Assembly: GCA_041391365.1 (NCBI GenBank)
Contig: JAWKOC010000001.1
Span: 248,001 to 312,000 of the forward strand
DNA length: 64,000 bases
Reading direction: 5' to 3'
Source of the DNA: JAGRAX01 sp041391365
Lineage (GTDB): Bacteria > Bdellovibrionota_G > JALEGL01 > JAGRMV01
Positions 52,010-60,639 of this stretch are shown here, one piece after another (positions within the stretch are counted from its first letter, which is position 1; each line of letters begins with the position of its first letter). The notes under the pieces were generated by a model. It searched no databases, had not been told where the DNA came from, and saw nothing but the letters and a program-made list of their open reading frames with translations. The position numbers and the translations under genes were made by a program.

Positions 52010-52375
52010 TTACTCTGTGTGAGTAAAATGAGCACCAGCTCCCCGAAGGGGGGAGAGGACCGCGCAGCGATACTTTTTGAGATCAATCTTCCCACTTTGA
52101 GAAAAGCAAACTCCCTCACTTTCAAGGAGTTGTCGCTGGACATTTTCAGAATCCGGAAAACTTCGTCGACTGATTTTTCCTTGTTGATTCACCACGCGAT
52201 GCCAAGGAATGCGCGTGGTTTCAGGCAGCGCACTCAGTGCATATCCAACTTGACGCGCATAGAATCGGGATCCAACTCGCGCAGCAATTTGTCCATAGGT
52301 GGCTACAGATCCTTTTGGAATGTTCGCCACCTCTTCGTAGATTTTTTGGTACAAGTTTTTTTGGACGTCCAACAA
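52010..52375 (-). CDS. alkyltransferase-like protein (MGMT-related, no acceptor cysteine)
   Basis: This 121-residue MGMT-domain protein has IPKGSVATYGQIAARVG near residue 19, ARQVGYALSALPE and the active-site segment IPWHRVVNQQGKIS. Tryptophan replaces the alkyl-accepting cysteine of PCHRV, so it is an ATL-type protein, which binds O6-alkylguanine and flags it for nucleotide excision repair instead of repairing it directly. UvrC is encoded elsewhere in the window. The start is a TTG immediately after the upstream gene's stop. The last 17 residues come from a repeat element and are atypical. Confidence 0.85.
   Translation of the reverse strand: MLDVQKNLYQKIYEEVANIPKGSVATYGQIAARVGSRFYARQVGYALSALPETTRIPWHRVVNQQGKISRRSFPDSENVQRQLLESEGVCFSQSGKIDLKKYRCAVLSPLRGAGAHFTHTE
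52040..52057. repeat. right copy of inverted 18-bp repeat
   Basis: This is the inverted partner of 51718-51735, lying inside the 3' end of the alkyltransferase-like gene on the reverse strand. With the neighbouring block 52020-52042 it encodes the last 17 or so residues of that protein (AVLSPLRGAGAHFTHTE), which are not part of the family's normal C-terminus. This suggests the element was inserted at, or has extended, the gene's end. Confidence 0.55.
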
Positions 52376-53353
52376 CTACCAGCCCAGCAGATACGCAAAA
52401 ATCAAAGGAGCAACAATGGTTGCATCGGACTCAATGATGAATTTTGGTGTATCGGCGCGTAGCTTTCCCCATGTGATTTTTTCATTGGGGACCGCTCCGG
52501 AGTAGGAACCGTAACTTGTTGTTGAATCGCTGATCTGACAAAAGTAATCCCATACTTTCACATCGGTCATTTGAAGGTCTTGATGAAGCATCGGAACCAC
52601 GCAAATGGGGAAGTCTCCTGCGATTCCCCCACCGATTTGAAAAAATCCAAGCGTCGTGGTTTTGGTGACTTCAACGTACCATTTGGCCAGAGACATCATG
52701 TATTCGATCCCTGTGCGAACCGTATGAGGGTTTTTCACAGCTTCCGAGATGCATGCTCCGGCGAACATGTTTCCCAGAGTTGAGTCTTCCCATCCGGGCA
52801 CAAAAATCGGAAGATTTTTTTCACAGGCGGCCACCATCCAACTGTCTTTGGGATCAATTTGATAATGTTTTTTGAGCTTTCCAGATGAGATGGCTCGGAA
52901 AAAAAACTCATGAGGAAAATAGCGCTCTCCTTTTTGGTCGGAAGAAATCCAATCTTCTCGCAAGACACCTTCGATTCGTCGCATGGCTTCTTCTTCGGGA
53001 ATGCAGGTGTCGGTCACACGATTGAGATGTTTTTCCAAAAGCTGCTCTTCTTCTTTGGGAGAAAGGTCTCGGTAATGAGGAATGCGTACATAATGATCAT
53101 GAGCGACCAGATTGAAAATGTCTTCCTCCAGATTTGCACCGGTGCAGCAGATGCCGTCGACTTTGCCCTGACGAATCATCTCCGCCAGTGATTTTCCAAG
53201 TTCGGCGCTGCTCATGGCTCCTGCCAAGGTGATGAGCATTTTTCCACCCTTTTGGAGGTGCTGCTGATAGCCTTTGGCGGCGTCCACCAATGCAGCTGCA
53301 TTGAAATGCAAATAATGTTTTTCCAAGAATTGTGAAATCGTTTTTTCCGACAT
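52376..53353 (-). CDS. deoxyhypusine synthase-like protein
   Basis: This 325-residue NAD-dependent enzyme resembles deoxyhypusine synthase: KMLITLAGAMSSAELGKSL, DGICCTGANLEEDIFNLVAH, SYGSYSGAVPNEKITWGKL, in which the lysine of WGK corresponds to the catalytic lysine, and IIESDATIVAPLIFAYLL. Bacteria lack eIF5A, so such homologues usually act on polyamines, for example making homospermidine, or on unknown substrates. ATG 53353 has GGAGGTC 7 bases upstream. It is directly followed by the alkyltransferase-like gene. Confidence 0.8.
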   Translation of the reverse strand: MSEKTISQFLEKHYLHFNAAALVDAAKGYQQHLQKGGKMLITLAGAMSSAELGKSLAEMIRQGKVDGICCTGANLEEDIFNLVAHDHYVRIPHYRDLSPKEEEQLLEKHLNRVTDTCIPEEEAMRRIEGVLREDWISSDQKGERYFPHEFFFRAISSGKLKKHYQIDPKDSWMVAACEKNLPIFVPGWEDSTLGNMFAGACISEAVKNPHTVRTGIEYMMSLAKWYVEVTKTTTLGFFQIGGGIAGDFPICVVPMLHQDLQMTDVKVWDYFCQISDSTTSYGSYSGAVPNEKITWGKLRADTPKFIIESDATIVAPLIFAYLLGW

Positions 53354-53434
53354 CTTTTTTGACCTCCGGTGTCTTTTCTTATACTTTTTGTGGGGTACAT
53401 CTAACAAAATTTTGCAAATCTGCAAGGAGACAAC

Positions 53435-53980
53435 ATGAGAAAAATCGTCGTTTCCCTAGCCTTTCTTCTGGTCATGTCCATTTCGACATTGAGCCAAGCC
53501 TATATAGGGGCCAAAGCTGGGCTGGTGGACGAAGACAATTTTGGATACGGTCTGGTGTTTGGTGTGGATCTTCCGCTGAATTTGTCATTGGATGCCAGTT
53601 TGTATGGTTTTTACCAAGACAACGGCCCCAACACCAAGGATGCTTGGCTACAGGGCGACATCGACGCACTCTATGATTTGAGCGGAATCCTGAGTACCTT
53701 TGAAACCTTGCATCTGCATCCTTATGTCAAAGGCGGCTTTACGTATGGAGCCTTGTTTCTGGAGCGTCCTTCGACCACGGACATTGAAGCTAGCCATGGA
53801 CCTGGGATCAACCTCGGAGGAGGGATCGATTGGAAATTGGGTCCCGTGACCGTGGGACTGGATATCACACAGAGTTTTGTATTTCTGGATGGCATCACCG
53901 TCAACAATACTCAAGTGTCACAGGATCAAACCGCCAAGGTCTTCAACGTCATGGCTCAGGTCAAACTGTTTGCCTACTAA
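53435..53980 (+). CDS. outer membrane beta-barrel protein
   Basis: The 181-residue protein has a signal peptide (MRKIVVSLAFLLVMSISTLS followed by QA) and a mature part beginning YIGAKAGLVDED, with eight or so amphipathic strands (YGLVFGVDLPLNLSLDASLY, LHPYVKGGFTYGALFL, GGGIDWKLGPVTVGLDITQS) and a C-terminal VMAQVKLFAY ending in an aromatic residue, as barrels usually do. It resembles small OmpA/OmpW-type barrels. It is divergent from the deoxyhypusine synthase-like gene. Function unknown. Confidence 0.7.
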   Translation: MRKIVVSLAFLLVMSISTLSQAYIGAKAGLVDEDNFGYGLVFGVDLPLNLSLDASLYGFYQDNGPNTKDAWLQGDIDALYDLSGILSTFETLHLHPYVKGGFTYGALFLERPSTTDIEASHGPGINLGGGIDWKLGPVTVGLDITQSFVFLDGITVNNTQVSQDQTAKVFNVMAQVKLFAY

Positions 53981-54075
53981 AAGACTGTAAAACACTGCAA
54001 TCAAAAGATTTAGTCGCTTTCTGAAAAACCACTTCTTGGGTTGTGTAAAATAATGTTTTGCGTTATGAAAACAAC

Positions 54076-55191
54076 ATGGCGCATCAATATGCATTCCCAC
54101 AACGTATCCTCTCATTTCTTTTAATTGCTTCGCTTTTGAGTTTCGGAGCTTGCAGCAAATCGTCGGGCGACACCAAGGTCGAAAACCTTCAAAAAGAAAA
54201 TGAAGAGTTGCAAGATGCTTTGGCTCGCCAGACACACGCCTCCGATGAGAACAGGAAGATCCTCGAAGAAAAAATTGCAGAGCTCGGTGAACTTGTTCAG
54301 AAATACAAAGATCTTGAGTCTTCTTCCACGAGAGAGGGGCAGGCAAGTTCTGATGAAGCTGTGCGACTAATTATAGATTTGGAAAAAACCTATCAAGAGA
54401 TCGATAGCTCAGAGGGAAAAATGTATTCGGCCAATTCTTGCGAGGGTATTTTGCGAGCGAAAAACGATATTTTGCAAAGGGTGGAAAATCTTCGTGACCT
54501 CTCGGTAAAATTGGAAGAAGAATTCAACCGAATAGGGGATGATGGACTTGAGTTTTTGGAAAGCAAAAATCAGGATGATGCCAAAGAACCGCCAGCGTCT
54601 TATTCTACCTTTGAAGATCTTTCACTCTTGGATCTCGAAATTCCATACGAACTTGCTCGTTATATCAAAGACAGTGTAGAAGATAGATATGACTCCACAT
54701 GCTTCGAAGATGATTTTGATCTGCAGAATTTCATTGAAGAAACGAATGAAAAACAACAAAGGATAGAGAATCCATCCGCTGAGGAACTGCGGTATCAATC
54801 TTCTTGGCTTGATCTTAGCTTTTTTTTGGACGACTTGGAGCAGATCGAGCAGAATCTTAAAAATGCAATGGTGGCTCCCAATGGTGAAGTATGGGTGTTA
54901 TTTGTCGTTGCTGCAGAAGATGCATTGCTGGGGATAAAAATGGAAGATTTTGGCTTTACACCTTTGGATCTTTCAAAACTCGACACCATGAAAAACAATG
55001 TATCGTCAATTTTACGTCAAATGCTCCAAGATAGTGAGATCCAAATAGGGGTGTTTGATTCCAAGCCACGGAAGCTTAAGGACTATGTGAAGGAATCATT
55101 GGGTGATATCCGTAGCTATCAGGACTTGGAGTTTGTGTATCCATCCAAAGAAAATCTTCAAGCCCTTGTCAAACAGGATGCAAAAAAGTAG
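54076..55191 (+). CDS. hypothetical coiled-coil lipoprotein
   Basis: This protein of about 371 residues has a lipoprotein signal ending LLSFGACSKSS. It continues with a coiled coil (KVENLQKENEELQDALARQT, residues 34-85) and then an acidic, mostly helical domain rich in D and E (DDLEQIEQNLKN...). Two cysteines occur in the acidic domain. ATG 54076 is used; an in-frame TTG 18 bases upstream is possible. It is followed 33 bases later by another lipoprotein gene, probably in one operon. No family recognised. Confidence 0.65.
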   Translation: MAHQYAFPQRILSFLLIASLLSFGACSKSSGDTKVENLQKENEELQDALARQTHASDENRKILEEKIAELGELVQKYKDLESSSTREGQASSDEAVRLIIDLEKTYQEIDSSEGKMYSANSCEGILRAKNDILQRVENLRDLSVKLEEEFNRIGDDGLEFLESKNQDDAKEPPASYSTFEDLSLLDLEIPYELARYIKDSVEDRYDSTCFEDDFDLQNFIEETNEKQQRIENPSAEELRYQSSWLDLSFFLDDLEQIEQNLKNAMVAPNGEVWVLFVVAAEDALLGIKMEDFGFTPLDLSKLDTMKNNVSSILRQMLQDSEIQIGVFDSKPRKLKDYVKESLGDIRSYQDLEFVYPSKENLQALVKQDAKK

Positions 55192-55224
55192 TTTGAATGA
55201 TCTCAACACAAGAACATTGATCCA

Positions 55225-56064
55225 ATGACGGAAAGTAAGCCAAAAAGCAAAACCATATTTGATCCATTGAAAAAACTAACGTGGTTGTTGGTTATGATGT
55301 GCATGTTGTTTTCCTGCACGGACGAAGAACCTTGGATCGAAGACATCGTCATCGATACGGACACTTCGCAGCTTATTTCTTTCGATGTGCTTGAATCTCT
55401 TGTCAGCGAACCTACACTCAAAGTCTCGTGGAGTCTGCGATTTTTGGAGAGGCAATTTCATGTAGCGGCTCCCTCTCTCCAAATGATGAAGCAATATATT
55501 CTGGAAGCCAAGAAACATCGAAAGCGCAAAGACGCACAAGCTTTTGACCAAAGCATGATGGAGTTGGAGAATCATTTTTATGAGATGGCCCTGGCGTGTC
55601 GGCAGGTTCAGGAATTTGTCAGTGTCTTGAGCTTGGAACCGGGTCAGGTGGATGTGTATGAGGCGTATTTGCGTGAGCGAAAAGAAAAAGGGTTTCGAGA
55701 GTTGATCGACTTTGACGATAAAGTTCGTAGAGACTTTGAAAGCCGTGCCTTTGACCCTTTTTGGGAAAATTATCGCAAAGAGATTCTCTCCGATTGGGCC
55801 GAGATCACTCTGTTATTTCACTGGGCAAGAAGCATTGTCCGAGAAGTTCGATATGGGGCATTGTCATCTGAAGAAAGGCAAAAAAGAACCAGTTTGTTGT
55901 GGTGGATGGCGCCATGGTATGATTTGATTTCCATGTATCAAGTGTACAATCCCAAACCCTCTGAGAACATCCTTACTCCTCGGATGTATGCTTTTTCGGG
56001 ATGGGTCAATGCTCACTATATGTGGGTGCAAACCTCGATGAATCTTCTCGAAGCATCAAACTAA
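55225..56064 (+). CDS. hypothetical lipoprotein
   Basis: This 279-residue protein has a positively charged start, a hydrophobic stretch and the lipobox MLFSC at about residue 31. The mature part is helical and rich in aromatic residues (FWENYRKEILSDWAEITLLF, LLWWMAPWYDLISMYQVY), with no recognised domain. It lies 33 bases after the coiled-coil lipoprotein gene and converges on an oxidoreductase gene. Confidence 0.65.
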   Translation: MTESKPKSKTIFDPLKKLTWLLVMMCMLFSCTDEEPWIEDIVIDTDTSQLISFDVLESLVSEPTLKVSWSLRFLERQFHVAAPSLQMMKQYILEAKKHRKRKDAQAFDQSMMELENHFYEMALACRQVQEFVSVLSLEPGQVDVYEAYLRERKEKGFRELIDFDDKVRRDFESRAFDPFWENYRKEILSDWAEITLLFHWARSIVREVRYGALSSEERQKRTSLLWWMAPWYDLISMYQVYNPKPSENILTPRMYAFSGWVNAHYMWVQTSMNLLEASN

Positions 56065-56120
56065 ATTTTTTGCCTCAAACCAACAGAATTCACACATTCA
56101 CGTTGCAAACAAGAGAGTGG

Positions 56121-57164
56121 TCACTCAGGAATACTGAGCAATACTTTTCCAAATACTTTTCGATCTTCCATGTATTGATGAGCCTGGGAAGCCTTGGATA
56201 AGGGAAAAACATGATCGATGATGGGATCGAGTTTTTTTTGTCCGATCAGGTCGATGAGGGTTTGGAGTTCTCGGTCGGTTCCCATGGTCGAACCCAGAAT
56301 TCGAAGCTGACGATAGAAAATATGCCGCAAGTCGGTTTGCGGATCAAAACCATCGGTTGCACCACAGGTCACAATGGTTCCTCCATTTCGAGTAGCTTTG
56401 AGAATGGGAACCCATTGCTTTCCTCCAACATGATCCACAACAATATCCACACCTTTTTTGTGAGTGCGTTTTCGGATTTCTCGATCCAATTCCACTTGTG
56501 TATAATTGAATGTTTCATCTGCACCCAAAAGCTCCTGTGCTTTTTTGAGTTTTTCATCATCGCTCGCACAGGTGATCACGTGTGCACCAAAGTGTTTGGC
56601 AATTTGAATGGCCGCCATGCCCACCCCTGATCCTGCCCCCATCACCAGCACTGTGTCACCTTGCTTTACTTCGGCTTTAGATACCAGCATGCCCCAGGCG
56701 GTAAGATACGCGATGCCGATGGCGGCCGCGGTTTCAAACGAAATCGAGGGGGGAAGCAAGAATGCATTTTGTTCGGGAATTTTTACAAACTGCGCATAGG
56801 TTCCATCGGTTTTGTGTTCTCCAAGAATATGAAAATCGTGACAGTAGTTTCGTTGTCCAGCCATACAAACTTCACAAGTTCCACACGAAAGCATGGGCTG
56901 GATCACAACGCGATCCCCTACAGCAACCTTGCGTACGTTCTTGCCTATGGCCGCGATGACTCCAGCACCATCCGCACCAGGAATATGGGGGAGGGGAGTT
57001 TGAATGCCGGGAATTCCTCTTCGAAAATGAATGTCAACATGGTTGATGCCGGCGTAACTGAGTTTGATCAATACGTCCTGGTCACCCAGGGTTGGAGTTG
57101 AAACATCTTGATAGGTAAGAACCTCAGGTCCTCCAAGACGAGAAAATTGAATGGCTTTCATCAT
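56121..57164 (-). CDS. zinc-binding alcohol dehydrogenase / quinone oxidoreductase family protein
   Basis: This 347-residue medium-chain dehydrogenase begins MMKAIQFSRLGGPEVLTYQD. It has a structural zinc loop (CGTCEVCMAGQRNYC near residue 98), the catalytic-zinc region PHIPGADGAGVI, and a Rossmann fold with VLVMGAGSGVGMAAIQIA near residue 170. The conserved HVDIHFRRG and KGVDIVVDHVGG segments suggest a crotonyl-CoA reductase or alcohol dehydrogenase-like activity, but the substrate cannot be named. The start overlaps the upstream hydrolase stop. Confidence 0.85.
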   Translation of the reverse strand: MMKAIQFSRLGGPEVLTYQDVSTPTLGDQDVLIKLSYAGINHVDIHFRRGIPGIQTPLPHIPGADGAGVIAAIGKNVRKVAVGDRVVIQPMLSCGTCEVCMAGQRNYCHDFHILGEHKTDGTYAQFVKIPEQNAFLLPPSISFETAAAIGIAYLTAWGMLVSKAEVKQGDTVLVMGAGSGVGMAAIQIAKHFGAHVITCASDDEKLKKAQELLGADETFNYTQVELDREIRKRTHKKGVDIVVDHVGGKQWVPILKATRNGGTIVTCGATDGFDPQTDLRHIFYRQLRILGSTMGTDRELQTLIDLIGQKKLDPIIDHVFPLSKASQAHQYMEDRKVFGKVLLSIPE

Positions 57165-58234
57165 ACAGTCTCTTTGCTTTGTTTGATCCATTGTCGCAAT
57201 AAACTGTAATACGACTTGGATGGTTTGAATTCTGATTTGCGTGAGGTCAACTCAAAAGGAGACATACCGAATTTTTCTCCCATCCAAGACACATAGCGAT
57301 TGGCATGGACAAAAGGAATCAAGAATCCGGCTGAATAGTGATCTGAACGTTCGTAAAATTCTCGTTCAGGTTTTCCGAAAATTTCCCAGAGCACATCGTT
57401 TTGATGTCTTGTGAACACATTGTCTTTGCATCCAAAAATCATCAAGGCTTTGTCTTTGCAGCGCTTGGCCAAATCTTGTTTGACGTGAGAGCTGAGTCGA
57501 TAGGGATCGGGAACGGTGTACACAAATGGATCGAGAGACGATCGAAATGACTCTCTTTGTTCTGATGTGATGGGATATTGGCTCCATTTGAAGTCTGTTT
57601 GAAATGACAAAGGTTGATTTTCGGTGCGTATGAACTCATTGTAGATGATTCGATTGCGTGCGGCCTGCACAGAGGGCTCCTGTGAATGAGTAAAGATGTC
57701 TTGGAAGTCACTGCCTGTGATCGCAAAAATTCCTGCTCGGATTTCTGGATTCATGGCGGTGAGGTACGATAGCACCAGGCCACCAAAACTCATGCCCATT
57801 GCACCCACGCGCTCCATATCAATCTCACTTTTTGTCTTCATCCAATTGAATGCTTTTTGGTAGGAGCGTGAGATGATGTTTACGCTGTCGATCAAGGTGG
57901 TTAGATCTTCCAAGCGATGAACGGCGGTGAAAACGTCTTTGATGTTGATGGTGTCAACGGTTACGGCATGGATTCCTCTGGAGGCGAATGCTCTCGCCAA
58001 AACCATCTCCAATTTGATGTCTTGATTCAAGATGCTGGCCAGGATGACCGTGGGAGCCTTTTGGCGAACCTGTCGGGTGGTTCGAGAGAGAGACTGAAAA
58101 AAGTGAATCCGAAATTTTTGACCGTGAGTCATTTGGTCCACAAAGCTATAGTCGAAATGACTTCCCTGAGTCGAAAGCTCATCCGGGGACATGAGTTTCA
58201 TCCCCAGTAAAATGTCTTCAAAGGTTTTCTTCAT
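57161..58234 (-). CDS. alpha/beta hydrolase, dienelactone hydrolase-like
   Basis: This protein of up to 357 residues has TVILASILNQDIKLEMVLARAFASRG with the strand before the nucleophile region. The nucleophile elbow GAMGMSFGGLVLSYLT near residue 146, the acid region MIFGCKDNVFTR and the histidine DHYSAGF complete the triad in order. The N-terminus is uncertain: ATG 58234 overlaps the divergent gene by 23 bases, and methionines at 58201 or 58192 would avoid this. It precedes an alcohol dehydrogenase gene with overlapping stop and start, so the pair may process one substrate. Not assigned further. Confidence 0.75.
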   Translation of the reverse strand: MKKTFEDILLGMKLMSPDELSTQGSHFDYSFVDQMTHGQKFRIHFFQSLSRTTRQVRQKAPTVILASILNQDIKLEMVLARAFASRGIHAVTVDTINIKDVFTAVHRLEDLTTLIDSVNIISRSYQKAFNWMKTKSEIDMERVGAMGMSFGGLVLSYLTAMNPEIRAGIFAITGSDFQDIFTHSQEPSVQAARNRIIYNEFIRTENQPLSFQTDFKWSQYPITSEQRESFRSSLDPFVYTVPDPYRLSSHVKQDLAKRCKDKALMIFGCKDNVFTRHQNDVLWEIFGKPEREFYERSDHYSAGFLIPFVHANRYVSWMGEKFGMSPFELTSRKSEFKPSKSYYSLLRQWIKQSKETV

Positions 58235-58814
58235 TCTCGATCCACGTTATACCCATGGTTTGTCGATTCAACATCCATATGATTTTAAGATCATTCACCC
58301 CATGGTATCAAAATCTGTACCTGGCGTCAGTGATACCTTTGTGATGTGGAACCCGAAAGAAAAAAATGCAATCTGTATCAATCCGAGTTTTTCGGCTCCA
58401 CAGGTCTTGGATTTTCTGGAGCAAACAAAGTTGTCCTTGGTTCACATTGTTTGCACAGACGCGTGGTTAGGATGCATGGCTCACGCGGCCTGGTTGCAAA
58501 ATCGCTATGCTTGTTTGTGTTATTTGCATCGAAACCTTTGGCCCCGATCTCGACGCCTTGCTCTGGCGGCGTCACAAGCTGGATTTTGTGGAATTTTTTC
58601 TCCTCAATGCACGACTCAACTTCCAACCTCCTTTGAAGTCCAAAAGATCGAAGGCGATGATATATACTCCGGGTTCGAAACGCCGGTCGGAGTGGTAGGA
58701 TACGCCTTGGATAACGCGATGAGCAATTGCAAAGCGGCGCTGAAGACCCGGGTCATGGACCTGTGTCCTCAGGAGGACCTGTCATGGGTTTCGAGGCAAA
58801 GGCAGGAGCTTTAG
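58212..58814 (+). CDS. degenerate metallo-beta-lactamase-like protein upstream of nuoB
   Basis: This protein of about 200 residues reads like the first half of a metallo-beta-lactamase fold: DTFVMWNPKEKNAICINPSF, then VLDFLEQTKLSLVHIVCTDA. The strand before it, the position of the helix and the following AWLQNRYACLCYLHRNLWP match the layout of glyoxalase-II-type proteins. The metal motif HxHxDH is replaced (TDAWLGC), so no metal binding is expected. It lies 50 bases before nuoB. The start codon is uncertain because it overlaps the divergent hydrolase start by 23 bases. A structural relationship is inferred and has not been searched. Confidence 0.4.
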   Translation: MSSKVFFILDPRYTHGLSIQHPYDFKIIHPMVSKSVPGVSDTFVMWNPKEKNAICINPSFSAPQVLDFLEQTKLSLVHIVCTDAWLGCMAHAAWLQNRYACLCYLHRNLWPRSRRLALAASQAGFCGIFSPQCTTQLPTSFEVQKIEGDDIYSGFETPVGVVGYALDNAMSNCKAALKTRVMDLCPQEDLSWVSRQRQEL

Positions 58815-58864
58815 CTACTCAATATTTTTGTGAAATCCCCGAAAATACGTTAAAAGGAGCCCCC

Positions 58865-60628
58865 ATGGACAAGTCTCTTCCTCAATTTGAGAGCGTACAC
58901 AATCAAACCGTCAAAGACCCCAAAAAATCTGGGGACGGGGGCGTGGAAATCATCACGACCTCTCTATCCCATGCAATCAATATGGCTCGCAAACATTCTT
59001 TGTGGCCCATGCCCATGGGGATCTCATGTTGCGCCATTGAAATGATGGCCGTGGCGGGTTCTCGATTTGATATTGCACGATTTGGAGCAGAAGTGTTTCG
59101 TTTTTCTCCTCGTCAAGCAGATTTGATGATCGTTGCAGGAACACTCACGCACAAAATGGCCCCCGTGGTTCGAAGAGTTTATGACCAAATGCCCGAGCCG
59201 AAATGGGTGATTGCCATGGGAGCTTGTTTGATCACCGGTGGAATGTTCGATAGCTATCCTGTAGTGCAGGGGCTGGACCATGTGATTCCGGTGGATGTCT
59301 ATGTGCCGGGATGCCCACCGCGTCCTGAGGGTGTTCTTTGGGCACTGATGCAGGTTCAGCGAAAAGCGCAAAAGTCTGGAAAAATTTATCCGGTTTCTCG
59401 TGCTCTGGAATATCAACCTGATTTTCCGTTGCAGCCTGTTCCCACCGAAGAGAAGCCAACACGCGAAAAAACCATGATTTTGAACATGGGACCCCAGCAT
59501 CCCAGCACCCATGGAGTGTTGCGATTGGTGTTGGAAATTGAAGGGGAAGATATCATTCATGCTTACCCTCATGTGGGTTATCTCCATCGTGGGTTTGAAA
59601 AAATTGCAGAGAATCGAACGTACCATCAATTTATCCCCTATACCGATCGATTGGACTATTTGGCACCTCTTTCCAACAACATTGCTTATGCCATGGCGAT
59701 TGAAAAATTGATGGGCATTGAAATCACCGATCGAAACAAACACATTCGAACGATGTGCTGTGAGCTTGCGAGAATTTCTGGACATCTTTTGAGTTTGGGA
59801 ACTTTTGCGATGGATGTTGGTGCGATGTCGGTCTTTTTTCACACCTTCCAACAACGTGAATACATATACAATCTTCAAGAAATGCTCACAGGTACTCGAA
59901 TGACCACAAGTTATTCACGCATTGGAGGACTTGCCAGAGATCTCCCTGAAGGCTGGATATCTCAACTCAAAGTCTTTTTGGATGGAGTGGAAAAAGTCAT
60001 CGATGAAGTCGAACAGCTTTTGAACCGAAACCCGATTTGGGTGGATCGACTCCAGGGAATTTGTGTGATTGATGAAGCCATGTGCACCTCCTATGGATTG
60101 ACCGGCCCGATTTTGAGAGCCGCTGGAGTTCCCTTTGATCTTCGCAAAGATCACCCATATCTTTGTTACGATCAGTTTGACTTTGACATTCCAGTAGGAA
60201 CCACGGGGGATAGCTATGATCGCTATCTGGTCCGGCTATTGGAGATGAGAGAGTCAGCAAAAATTTTGAGACAAGCCGCAGATCGAGTTCCTGGAGGTCC
60301 CGTCCATTCGGATGTTCCTGGAGTGGTATTGCCAGAAAAGCAAAAAGTATATTCCAGCATGGAAGAGTTGATTCATCATTTCAAAATCATCAGCGGTGGG
60401 TTTTCTCCTGAACCTGGAGAATCCTATTGTGCGATTGAATCACCCAAAGGTGAACTTGGGTTTTATGCAGTTTCTGATGGAGGTCCGAATGCGTGGAGGC
60501 TACGGATCAAGTCTCCCTCTTTCACAAATCTGCAAGTTCTTTCCGAGATTTTACCAGGCAACAAAATTGCGGATGTCGTCACGGCGGTGGCGAGCATTGA
60601 CCCTGTGATGGGCGAATCCGATCGATAG
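58865..60628 (+). CDS. NADH-quinone oxidoreductase NuoB-NuoD fusion
   Basis: One frame of about 587 residues contains a complete NuoB followed by a complete NuoD. The NuoB part has the N2-cluster cysteines (GISCCAIEMMA, MGACLITGG, PGCPPRPEG). A linker of about 35 residues (KIYPVSRALEYQPDFPLQPV..) leads to NuoD (NMGPQHPSTHGVLRLVLEIE, YPHVGYLHRGFEK, PGGPVHSD) ending IDPVMGESDR. NuoC, which normally lies between B and D or is fused to D, is absent. The start at ATG 58865 has AAAAGGAG. It is followed by nuoG and nuoI, so the product should form part of the membrane-bound Q-module of complex I. Confidence 0.93.
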   Translation: MDKSLPQFESVHNQTVKDPKKSGDGGVEIITTSLSHAINMARKHSLWPMPMGISCCAIEMMAVAGSRFDIARFGAEVFRFSPRQADLMIVAGTLTHKMAPVVRRVYDQMPEPKWVIAMGACLITGGMFDSYPVVQGLDHVIPVDVYVPGCPPRPEGVLWALMQVQRKAQKSGKIYPVSRALEYQPDFPLQPVPTEEKPTREKTMILNMGPQHPSTHGVLRLVLEIEGEDIIHAYPHVGYLHRGFEKIAENRTYHQFIPYTDRLDYLAPLSNNIAYAMAIEKLMGIEITDRNKHIRTMCCELARISGHLLSLGTFAMDVGAMSVFFHTFQQREYIYNLQEMLTGTRMTTSYSRIGGLARDLPEGWISQLKVFLDGVEKVIDEVEQLLNRNPIWVDRLQGICVIDEAMCTSYGLTGPILRAAGVPFDLRKDHPYLCYDQFDFDIPVGTTGDSYDRYLVRLLEMRESAKILRQAADRVPGGPVHSDVPGVVLPEKQKVYSSMEELIHHFKIISGGFSPEPGESYCAIESPKGELGFYAVSDGGPNAWRLRIKSPSFTNLQVLSEILPGNKIADVVTAVASIDPVMGESDR

Positions 60629-60639
60629 TGGGAATAAAC

